DNA of 64,000 bases from Atherix ibis. Lineage: Eukaryota; Arthropoda; Insecta; Diptera; Athericidae. Position 1 is the stretch's first letter, and each line of letters starts with the position of its first letter. Shown piece after piece: positions 10,773 through 20,766 of this stretch. The notes beneath the pieces were generated by a model. It was not told the origin of the DNA. It searched no databases and saw only the letters and a list, made by a program, of their open reading frames with translations. The stretch is taken from assembly GCA_958298945.1 (NCBI GenBank), contig OY282605.1, positions 23,724,811 through 23,788,810 on the forward strand, written 5' to 3'. A program made the position numbers and the translations under genes.

Positions 10773-11838
10773 AAGGGTGGTCCATCTAGCGGTTGCATTT
10801 TGAATCATTATTTATTTAAAGTACTTGAGTGTTAAATGTCACCACGAATTGACAGATTGTTGGTTAAAAGTTTGAATTTTACGAAATGGTAATCTATACG
10901 CTTGAAGAAAACTGGGAAATTTGAGAACTTACTTCGAAAGTGGTGAGTCTTCAACCCAAACTGTGAGAAATTTAAAAACAAAAAAATGAGCAAAGATCGA
11001 ATGCCATCACGTCAACTCGTTCCCGCTCTAATACAGTGCATACGACCGAGAATATTGCCGCCGTTGCTGAAAATGTCAGTGATCATCCATCAACATCAAC
11101 TCAGGAATTGAAGATTTCTCGCACTTTTCTGTTGAGAATTTTGCACAAAGACCTCGATATAAAAGCTTACAAAGTTCAATTAGTCCAACAACTAAAGCCG
11201 CATGACCATCCCATGCGTTTTCGTTTTGCCCAATGGGCTCAAGATCATTTGTCCGAAGATGAGCATTTTTAACGAAAAATCAACAAACAAAATTGTAGCA
11301 TCTGCGGCTCAGAAAATCCATACGTCACCATGGAAAAGCCGATGCATCCACAACGAGTCACGGTTTGGTGCGGATTTTGGATTGGAAGCATCATTGGCCC
11401 GTTTTTCTTCAAAAACGATGAAGGAGCCGCCGTTACGGTCAATGGTGAGCGCTATCGTGGCATGCTCAACGAATTTTTGTTTCCAAAAGTTGAAGAGAAT
11501 GGCATGGACGACATTTGGTTTGAACAGGACGGGGCCAACGTAACAATCCAACTTTTGGGCACTGCTTTCGAAAACCGAATAATCAGCCGAAATTCTTATG
11601 TCAATTGGCCGCCTCGGAGCTGTAATTTGAGGCCGTTGGATTATTTTCTGTGGGCAGCCGTTAAGGATAATTGTTACGCAAGCCATCCAGACACAATTGA
11701 GGCCTTGAAACACGAAATCAAAGTTGCCATTGAAGAGATACAGGACCAGGCAATCGAAAATGTACTGAAAAATTGGGTTGAGCGAATAGGGTACTGTAAG
11801 GCCAGCCGTGACAGTCATTTAAATGATGGCCCACCCTG
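10773..11838 (+). mobile_element. Tc1/mariner element (DD41D-like subfamily) with both terminal repeats
   Basis: Left end 'aagggtggtccatc' and right end 'gatggcccaccctg' are inverted copies flanked by TA (10771-10772 and 11839-11840), giving a ~1.07-kb element. The transposase is split across frames: a helix-turn-helix part around 11036-11272 (ENIAAVAENV, RILHKDL), then 11330-11857 with WFEQDGA, YVNWPPRSCNL, PLDYFLWAAVK and SHLNDGP. The Asp-to-Asp spacing is only 36, because about five residues are missing after the second Asp. The first-Asp block near 11260-11285 is damaged. It is inactive but one of the better-preserved copies here, and its short ends differ from those of the copies at 5467 or 20767. 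Confidence 0.8.
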
Positions 11839-11840
11839 TA

Positions 11841-12289
11841 TATGGTTTAACTGCTAAAGAAGAAAAAGCGCAGGAGATACGTCAGCTGGAATAACAACTA
11901 CTTAGTGCTGATATCTCAAACAAAGTTTCTAGAGAGCTGAAGCTCATTCCTCACATAAAGTTAACATTTATGGGGCTCTGAAAACCCACATGTAACTTTA
12001 AAGAAGTATAGCCAAAAAATTACTGCCTGGAGTAAGGTGGAAATATTTGAAAGACAGAGTGTGGGACCTTAATCCACTAAAACCACCTTATTTGGTCATA
12101 TTTCTATATCTCCCCACGGGAGCGCTGTCAGGAATTACTTCGTAGGGCATTCTTTGATGAGTTATCTCTACCGTTTCTTATCACGCTTATCCAGAGGTAG
12201 TCTCTTAAGGACTGTTGTCACAAGGACTTCGACAACATTCTTAGTCGTACTTGATCGTACTTGATTAGGGCCATGACATTTTTTCCGCA
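11841..12289. other. Unassigned stretch, perhaps LINE 3' UTR
   Basis: No ORF. The half next to 12290 may be the 3' untranslated part of the minus-strand R1-clade LINE that ends there; this is inferred from position only. Confidence 0.25.
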
Positions 12290-13100
12290 TTGAATCGAGT
12301 GCACTAAGAGAACACGTGCTCCTTGAAAAAGTACGAAAGGTAATATCCAGTGTAACTATGTCGTCGATCTATCCAGAGATCCACCGACGAGATGAGACGG
12401 TGAGTCCATCTGCCATCGATGCCATTATCCCAAACGATTTTGCCACCTCCGCTTGGACTCATTTCTTTCCTCCGTACGAGCTTCGAATCGCGCCACAGTA
12501 TCATGTGTAGGTTGCTCTAATCAACACATCCGACCAAATTGGCGCAACATACAGTAAGATTGACCCGATCACGGTCGCCGACAGTATTCTCCTACCCTGC
12601 CTGGGTCGCCCAAGGTTCGGCAGTAAGCAGGCCAGCGCTATCAATGACCCCGCAGCCTTCATCCAACGCATAATAGGGGTTCCTGAAACCGCAACTTCGG
12701 TTGAATCATCACCCGATGCGACAACAGCATTTCCCTACCCTGTCTGGATCGTCCAAGGTTCGGCAGTAAAGAGACTAGTCCCGTTAATGATCCCGCAGCC
12801 TTCACACTAACGTATAATAGGGGTTCCTAAGACCGCAGCCTCGCGTCAATCTAGAGGAGGAGTATAGGTGATCTTGGGACCATCTCTAAAGAGAGATCAT
12901 CTCTACTCTTCCTGCCCGAGATAAGGACTAACTCCTACCTATATTCCGCAAACATAAGACCAGTTGCCAGGACCTCACTTCGAATGGGATGATTCTCATC
13001 TCCTCGGGGATATGGAGCCCTATGGAACTCCGCTCGTGATCCTGTATGATCTCTCCCGGCTGCTCGTACTATACAAAAGTGACTGTCTGATGTGAATGTA
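12290..13100 (-). pseudogene. R1-clade LINE ORF2 fragment
   Basis: Read on the minus strand from high to low coordinates: a decayed SGVP-x-GS reverse-transcriptase motif near 13040 (the residue after P is a stop), then LLPTLGGPRQGRR and SILLYVAPIWSD near 12600-12530, then GRWTHRLI, DLWIDRRH and YYLS near 12430-12330. This order (RT, LPN-GGPR-like, LLY-APIW, GRWTHxLI...RRHG) is characteristic of R1-group non-LTR retrotransposons. A ~140-bp segment ('ggttcggcagtaa'...'aataggggttcct') occurs twice, at about 12580-12690 and 12735-12830, so part of the element is tandemly duplicated. Several frameshifts; inactive. Confidence 0.7.
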
Positions 13101-14400
13101 GTCCTGAAGGTCTTTGACAATGAAAAAGGAGGGACCGTTATTATCAATTAAGACCACTATGATCGCATGAGAATTAATTTTTTTTGACCTAAACTTGAAG
13201 ATTTCAATAAGGAGGATACGAGGTCTGTTTAAAAAGTATCGCGAATTTTGAATTTCCGCGGGTTACGTATATTCGATTTTCGATTTTTTTGTGGCGTTAT
13301 GTCGGCCATTTTGAAAGTTTAGTTAATTTTTGACAGCTGCTTTGCTTGCACTTGTTTTGGCTCGTCTTCGATTTTTGCTCAATTTCGACCAAAAACAGTA
13401 TCGCAATAACATTGCTAAGGAGCTGTTGGAATCTGTCCGCGATGGCACAAATTTGCTCCAGAGGGTGATAACTGGTGACGAATAATGGGTTTATCATTAT
13501 GACATGGAAACCAAAACTCAATCATCCCAATGGAAACTACCGCACTAACCAAGACCGAAAAAAGCATGCCAAGTTTTCTTCGATTGCAGGGGTGTGATGC
13601 ATCATGAGTTCTTGCCACAGGGTAGAGTGGTCAATAAGGAATATTACCTGCAAGTTATGCGCAAGTTGCGTGAAGCAATCCGCCAGAAACGCCCGGATTT
13701 GTGGAAGAACAAAAATTGGCTTTTGAACCATGATAACGTCCCTGCTCACACATGGTTGCTTGTGCTCGTATTTTTGGCCAAAAACAACACACTAATAATG
13801 CCGCAGCCACTGTATTTCCCAGATCGGCCCCCCTGTGAGTTTTTCTTGTTCCCGAAACTGAAGAGCCCCATGAAAGGACGATGCTACGCTACGATTGAGG
13901 AGATAAAGACGGCATCGAAGGAGGAACTGAACAAGATCACAAAAAAAGATTTTTTGAAGTGCTTCGAGGATTGGAAAAAACGTTGGCACACGTCTGGTGG
14001 GGATTACTTTGAAGGGGGACAAAATAAATATTCATGAATAAATAAATAATTTTTGAAAAAAAACACAAAATTCGCGATACTTTTTGAACAGACCTCGTAT
14101 GTGGTTTCAACAAGACACCATCACAAGCCATACAATACGACAAATTTCGGTTTAATTATGCAAAAAACTTCTCAGGACGCATAATTTTGAGATTTGCTAA
14201 TGTCGATTTGATACCAAAAATCGTACGATTTGACGCATCAATGAAGTTAACACTGAATTACATTCCGAAATTTGCACACAAAAAAGTCATTAAAAAATTA
14301 TTTAAAAATTATTGATTTTTTTTTCTATTTTACAAATAATGACAGAGTTTCAATAATAAAATAAATTAATTTTAAGCGTTCCAAAGTAAAAATTGGATAA
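13100..14400 (+). pseudogene. DD41D transposon copy split by a mariner insertion
   Basis: The left part (about 13100-13216) reads FDNEKGGTVIIN and KLEDFNKED. The right part (14100-14400) resumes with the WFQQD codons, then a decayed third-Asp block near 14200-14235, and ends with a right-end-like 'ttccaaagtaaaaattggata' near 14379. The mariner at 13219-14097 sits between them, at a TA inside the GAT-ATG codons immediately before WFQQD. The element was therefore already in place when the mariner arrived. Confidence 0.75.
13219..14097 (+). mobile_element. mariner (DD34D), internally deleted, deletion group alpha
   Basis: Terminal inverted repeats 'cgaggtctgtttaaaaagta' and its partner ending 'ttgaacagacctcg' are flanked by TA (13217-13218, 14098-14099). 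The 879-bp body keeps the catalytic half of the transposase: a TGDE-x-W motif (first Asp intact), NHDNVPAHT (second Asp) and a third site changed to PCEFFLF where sister copies have PCDFFLF. Spacing between the second and third residues is 34. The DNA-binding N-terminus is missing through a junction near 13375 ('atttttgctcaatttc'), shared exactly with the copies at 46042 and 48783. Stops and frameshifts make it inactive. Confidence 0.85.
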
Positions 14401-15540
14401 AAAAATTCATATTAAAAATTAAAGATAATTAATTGAATTTTAAAATGTTATCAACAAAAAATCGCTTATCAACTTTACTCTACATTCATTAAGATTATTC
14501 GGTGATGTAATAAATTGAATTCAAATTCCACAGTAAATATAATATTTGTCATAAATTGAGAGAATTTTTTCCAGAAGTTCAGAAGTACGGATTATGCGGC
14601 CAATGAGGACAAAGTTCATTACAAACAGCAACAGAAGAAATTATTTTAGTTATTACGCAATTTACTATTATTTCTTACAATTATGCTATGTTTTTTTTTT
14701 ACTAACTTAATTAATTTTATTGCGAAGAATTAACTGATAAGCTTCAAATACGAATTTAGAAGAAAAAAAAGTGTACACTATCGTACACTTCATCTTTAAG
14801 ATAATTTTATTGGAAAATCATCTAGAAATTATATTTGCTTGAATGTGAAGCCAAAATGGCAATTTTAATCGCAAATAAAAATAGCAAACCGAATCAGACT
14901 TTTGATACTATTCTTATCAGTGGAAATTCAGTAACGCAAAACTAAAATTATCTTTCTTCGAACGAACACACAACGCACAAAATAGCTAAAAAAAAACAAC
15001 TGTGCGTACACACCAAAAGAGAAATATTTTTTTCTCTTTTTTTAATATTTTTTTTATAAAGAATTGTTCTTTTCTTGAAAGGAAAAAAAGTAACTTCTTT
15101 AAGAAAATTTAAAAAAAAACGACAGAAAAATTGGCAAATTAAATAATCGGAACTTAATTGAAGAACAGTTAAAGGCAGGAGAATTTTTCGAACAGAATTG
15201 TGGCAGCTTACTGTTATACAAACAAAAGCTCTAAAGCTTTTCGAATAATGGTTCATGTCTAGGTTGGATTTATTGAATTCTATTTTTGGTGTATTATTAA
15301 AGACAACAACCTTTGAATGGAGTTTTTAGGAAATTTTTATGGTTTTTTTTTTCACTAGAAATAATTATTAGTTCGGGGAAATAGAAATCAATTATTTTTA
15401 CGCTAGATGGCTGTACTGAAGTATTGATCAACCAAGTTCAGACTTGTACTCGTTGGAAAGGCGACATTTCTTGCTTAAAAAGATTCTTTTACTGTTTTTT
15501 TGATTGTCGATTCAGTTGTAAGTTAACAGGGTGTAAATGT
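14401..15540. other. AT-rich stretch, no gene seen
   Basis: Only low-complexity frames, such as an F/L/S-rich minus frame near 14948-15256 without motifs. No repeats recognised. Confidence 0.4.
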
Positions 15541-15549
15541 CGGAAGTTA

Positions 15550-16290
15550 ACAAAGATAATGCAAGCTAGGCGGACTGTAATTGTGAATGGTATTTATGGT
15601 CCCAATACTGTCACAACCAATTATGAGTAATTCAGTTTTCGTTGATTCCGTTCCGGTTTTTTCGATGTTAAAGATACAGCTCGCCGTCTGTATCTTTAAC
15701 ATCGAAAAAACCGGAACGGAACTAGGACCGCCATCGAAAGGTAGGACCGTCATCGAAAATGTCCATAAAATCACGCAAATGATCGAAGTAGAACGCCCAG
15801 AAGCCAGAGATCAACCACAAAACAGTTTTAAACTATTTGCATAAAGCTCGATTCAAAAAGAAGCTCGATGTTTGGGTGCCACATGATTTAACACAAAAAA
15901 ACATGATGGATCGCCAGAAGGAACGAAATCGACCCACTTCTTAAACGGATGGTGGCGACTGGGGATGATAAGTGGGTCACATACGACAATATTGTGTGAA
16001 AATAATTATGGTCAAATTAGAACTAACGGCCAGGAAGGTTTTACTGTGCGATTGGTGAGACTGGAAAGGAATCATCTACTATGAAGCCGCTTCCATATAG
16101 CCAAACACTAAGTTCGGACCTCTACTGTCAACAATTCGACCGTTTGAAGCCATCAATTGACCGAAAGCTGCCAAAATTCAAATACATTAAAGGATCTTTA
16201 ATAACCGGGAGCTTAGTTGGATAGTCCGGACCTTATAGTTCGGACCTGGCACCAATTAATTACTGTCTTTTTTTATCATTGCAAAATTTC
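15550..16290 (+). pseudogene. mariner remnant, with a scrap of DD41D at its left edge
   Basis: 15550-15640 reads RTVIVNGIYG, resembling the TVTVNG block of the DD41D family. From about 15720 the text is a mariner transposase: IENVHKITQMIEV, a KKKLDVWVPHDLT match near 15860, TGDDKWVTYDN near 15965 (first Asp region), GLVRLERNHLL-type decay, then SDLAPINYCLF near 16240, equivalent to SPDLAPSDYHLF with the third Asp lost. The second-Asp block is missing. It ends at LQNF, exactly where the 13-bp minisatellite starts. It is a different mariner subfamily from the 'cgaggtctg' elements. Confidence 0.65.
15646..15721. other. Perfect hairpin, 34-bp arms, 8-nt loop
   Basis: Arms 15646-15679 and 15688-15721 are exact reverse complements; the loop is 15680-15687 (ctcgccgt). 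A transcript from either strand would fold into a long perfect stem. It lies between a DD41D scrap and mariner coding sequence. The perfect match means the inverted duplication is recent or maintained. Confidence 0.95.
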
Positions 16291-17870
16291 TACTTAAAAT
16301 TTCTACTGAAAACTTCTATTGAAAATTTCTACTGAAAATTTCTACTAAAAATTTCTACTGAAAATTTCTACTGAAAATTTCTACTGAAAATTTCTACTGA
16401 AAATTTCTACTGAAAATTTCTACTGAAAATTCTACTGAAAATTTCTATTGAAAATTTCTACTGAAAATTTCTACTGAAAATTTCTACTGAAAATTTCTAC
16501 TGAAAATTTCTACTGAAAATTTCTACTGAAAATTTCTACTGAAAATTTCTACTGAAAATTTCTACTGAAAATTTCTACCGAAAATTCGTACTGAAAATTT
16601 CTACTGAAAATTTCTACTGAAAAATTCTACTGAAAATTCTACTGAAAATTTCAACTGAAAATTTCTGCATAAAATTTCTCCTGAAAATTTCTAGTGAAAA
16701 TTTGTACAGAAAATTTCTACTGAAAATTTCTACTGAAAATTTCTACTGAAAATTTCTACTGAAAATTTCTACTGAAAATTTCTACTGAAAATTTCTACTG
16801 AAAATTTCTACTGAAAATTTCTACTGAAAATTTCTACTGAAAATTTCTACTGAAAATTTCTACTGAAAATTTCTACTGAAAATTTCTACTGAAAATTTCT
16901 ACTGAAAATTTCTACTGAAAATTTCTACTGAAAATTTCTACTGAAAATTTCTACTGAAAATTTCTACTGAAAATTTCTACTGAAAAGTTCAACTAAAAAT
17001 TTCTACTGAAAATTCTATTTAAAATTTCTACTGAAAATTTCTACTGAAAATGTCTACTGAAAATTTCTACTGAAAATTTCTACTGAAAATTTCTACTAAA
17101 AATTTCTACCCAAAAGTTCTACTTAAAATTTCTACTTAAAATTTCTGCTGAAAATTGCTACTAAAAACTTGTTCTAAAAATTTCTACTGAAAAGTTCTAC
17201 ATAAAATTTCGAATGAAAATTTCTACAAAACATTTCTAATGAACATTTCTACTGAAAATTTCTACTAAAAATTGCTACTGAAATTTCTACTGAAAATTTC
17301 TACTGAAAATTTCTATTCAAAATTTCTACTGAAAATTTCTGCTTAACATTTCTACTTTAAATTTCTACTTTAAATTTCTACTGAAAATTTCTACTAAAAA
17401 TTTCTACTGAAAAGTTCTACTGAAAAGATCTACTTAAAATTTCTACTTAAAATTTCTGCTGAAAATTGCTACTAAAAACTTGTTCTAAAAATTTCTACTG
17501 AAAAGTTCTACTTAAAATTTCGAATGAAAATTTCTACAAAACATTTCTAATGAAAATTTCTACTGAAAATTTCTACTGAAAATTGCTACTGAAATTTCTA
17601 CTGAAAATTTCTACTGAAAATTTCTACTGAAAATTTCTACTGAAAATTTCTACTGAAAATTTCTACTGAAAATTTCTACTTAAAATTTCTACTTAAAATT
17701 TCTACTGAAAATTTCTACTGAAAATTTCTACTGAAAATTTCTACTGAAAATTTCTACTGAAAATTTCTACTGAAAATTTCTACTGAAAATTTCAACTGAA
17801 AATTCCTACTAAAAATTCCTACTAAAAATTCCTACTGAAACTTGTCCTGAAAATTTCTACTGATGTGTTT
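16275..17870. repeat. Minisatellite, 13-bp unit aaaatttctactg, ~120 units
   Basis: About 1.6 kb of a 13-bp unit. The centre (16730-16980) and 17590-17790 are nearly pure; 17090-17580 contains variants such as 'cttaaaatttctg' and 'actaaaaacttgttc', and one ~250-bp block of variants occurs twice (near 17110-17290 and 17410-17600), showing higher-order duplication. The array begins at the LQNF codons of the mariner remnant, whose 'tgcaaaatttcta' nearly equals one unit. Confidence 0.95.
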
Positions 17871-17899
17871 GGACATTTTTAAGTGAAATCAAAATTAAT

Positions 17900-18130
17900 T
17901 CATAACTGTTCAGTCCAGTCAAAATAATTTTGGTTTCTGGTGTGAAATGGTGAAGCCATATTTTTTGGGATGGACATGATATAATCTTCATAAACTATCT
18001 TGAAAAAGGAAATACAATAATAGGACAGTATAAAACCAGTATCAAAACCTGCACAGTTTAGTGGAATTGTGTTATTGATGGCAAGAAATTTACGTCCAAT
18101 TCTTAAGATATAGCCGAAACTGGGTCTATT
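17900..18130 (+). pseudogene. mariner remnant of another subfamily
   Basis: Near 17960-18060 the plus strand reads FFWDGHDIIFINYLEKGNTI, which matches the FWDxxGIIFIDYLEKGKTI block of irritans-type (Himar-like) mariners. Only this block is clear. The following text has stops, and no ends are visible. Confidence 0.55.
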
Positions 18131-18224
18131 TAGTAGAGTTTAACTAATCATACTACAAGAATGGTATAAAAAAAAAAAAAAAAATTCTTTCAATCTAAAA
18201 GAAGAGTATGTTAAAAAATAAATA

Positions 18225-19095
18225 AATTTTTGTTGAATAAATCAATCTTTCTTATATTTATCACTGACTTGTCATACTGCTCACGGACTTGTAGTTGCAA
18301 TTCTGAGTACTGTGATAGTACGATAACTTTTTTTTTGCCTGAATTTGAGGATTTTTACCTGGACCACATATGTTTTCAACAAGACAGCACCATCAGCCAA
18401 CAATATGACAAACTAGTGATCATACGGTCATAGCGCTCCAAGAAAAAAGATAAATCAAAGTAGATCAAGCTAACAAAAGAGTTTGTTAAAAAATAAACCA
18501 TCTTTTGTTGAATAAATCAATTCATTCTCTTATTTATCACTGACTTATCATATATGATTTCAACAAGACAGCACCATAAGCCAACAACATGATAAACTTG
18601 ATATCATACTATCATACCGTTTCGAACTAGATCATAGCGTTTCCAGAATGCGTTATTTCCAGAAAAAAGATAAATCAAAGTATATCATGCTGACAGAAGA
18701 GTGTGTTAAAAATAAATTAATTTTTTTTTGAATAAATCAATTCTTCATTACATTTATCACTGATTTGTCATGCTACCCAGGTTCTTATATAGTTGCAATT
18801 CTGAGCGCTATTATCGTATGATAACTAACTTTTTTTTGACCTGAATTTCAAGATTTTTATCTAGACAATATATGTTTTCAACAAGATAGTACCATAAGCC
18901 AACAACATGATAAACTAGACATCATCCAATCATAACACTCCCAGGATGCGTCATTTCCAGAAAAAAAAGATAAAATAAAGTATATCATGCTGACAGAAGA
19001 GTATGTTAAAAAATAAACCATCTTTTGTTGAATAAATCAATTATTTCTCTTATTTATCACTGACTTATCATACTGCCCCCGTAATTGTATAGTTG
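18225..19095 (+). repeat. Tandem array of three ~200-290-bp units derived from DD41D transposase (catalytic D2 region)
   Basis: Three units share 'tttatcactgactt', a transposase-derived middle, 'aaaaagataaa' and 'gaataaatcaat'. In units 1 and 3 the middle runs from the VTVNSE-like 'gttgcaattctgag' through a LEDFYLDH-like segment to CFQQDS, the second catalytic Asp block. Unit 2 is internally deleted but keeps 'ttcaacaagacagcacca'. A fourth partial unit begins near 19055. Small frames here are not genes. Confidence 0.85.
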
Positions 19096-20760
19096 GAGAT
19101 TTTCATAAAAGAATTTTAAAAAAAAATACCAATACCACCCAGAAGTATACATATATTCGATACATTATTCTACTGTTGATTATCAATTATTTATTTTTTA
19201 ATAAGTGTACTTATTTTCTTTCGAAAAATATAAAATAAAATTTTTTTTTTAAAACCAAAACAGTTGATTAATTTTAGTTGAATTTTATTTAGAAATGGTT
19301 CATTTTTATGCATAATTGATTACGTCGAATATATATTTCTAATTAAAAAGAATTTGTCCTTTTATAAAAATTAGTAATTTAACAAATTTTACTATTCAAC
19401 ATGCCAAAGTATGACAGCCACAAGCAAATATTCGCACCGAAACTCTTTAAGAGCCACTGCCTCTTTGCGACACTGATCCATCTGCTGTTAACAAATGTAA
19501 TCACAATAACAAAGCACAAATGTCAATAAGCGGTTGGTTACCATAGCGACATGCACAGCACTACAAGTGTAAGCTTTCTGATACGTACACACACAACACA
19601 CCACCAACAATAAACATTTTTCCACCATTTAAATAAAAGTTGATGACGCAACAAGTGTTTTCTTTTTGCTTTTATTAATTTCAACAAACAAAATATACTC
19701 ATTCAATTCGTGAGTAAATAAAAAAATTTGAATTTTTCTTTTGCATATTATTTAATTTAATGGAAAACTTTTTATTTTTGTTTGTTCGGTGAAAAGATGA
19801 CATTTGAATCGATTTTTCTCTAACTAGTCCTAACCTCACATAATTCTTTGTGTTGAGAAAATGATAAAATAATGAAGAAGAAAAAAACTCTTACCGATTT
19901 TCATAGTTCGGAAAGTTCGATTTTCTTTTGATTCGCGTCGAACCTGACCGACTTTGTTTCAGATCGAATCCAACGACATCTTGTCGCGTTCTAGAAAAGA
20001 CATCGAACTGATTGATTTTTGTCCAAATTCTTCGAAAATTTCGACTACGACTCAAAGCTGGCACTGACAATCCACTAAATACACGAATGACGCACATACG
20101 AACAACAAATACGCGCACGAAATCCGAAATCTCCTCGAAAAAATCACAATGAAAAGTTCTCTTCCAGAACAGAAAAAATGATCTAATCGGACAGTTAGTT
20201 TGTTTGTTTTCTATTTGTCAATGTGTTAGGATTTTACATCCCCTTCTATCCAACTGGGTCATCCCCAATCCACTCTAAAAAAAAAGAAGAAAAATTTCAA
20301 AACGAACCATTATGCAGAGAGGGGGTTCCATTTTCTCATAGTCCGTTTACTCATTATGCACATATTCCCATACTTAACTTATTCGATGATGTGAGCGGTT
20401 AATATTATGCATTTTCGAATAAGAAAAAAAATGATTTTTATATGCATTTAAATTATTAATAATAAAAGATAATAAAAAAAAACTGGGTAACATTAAAATT
20501 GACCAAAAAAAATAATAAAAAACTCCAATAATAAATAAGAAAAAAGACAATGGAAAATTAATTGCAGATTTTGCAATCGTTTCGAATGTTCCAAATTAAT
20601 TACATTTTTTTATGGATTTTTTTTTTAAATATTATAACTGCATTTGCTATTTTTTTTTATTTCCTCTTCTGTTTGTTCTTTTTCTTGTGCTTTTGCAGCT
20701 TTTTTTGCTATTCCTTTAGGAAATTTTTTCCTAATTTTCTACCACTTTTCACTATTACTA
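19096..20760. other. Mixed spacer with a small GC-richer island
   Basis: AT-rich except about 19420-19640 and 19890-20170, which are less biased and look like unique sequence. The minus-strand frame at 19891-20118 (75 aa, Arg/Ser-rich) has no known motif. These pieces could be regulatory or UTR sequence. No repeat or transposon hallmark. Confidence 0.3.
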
Positions 20761-20766
20761 ATGAGT

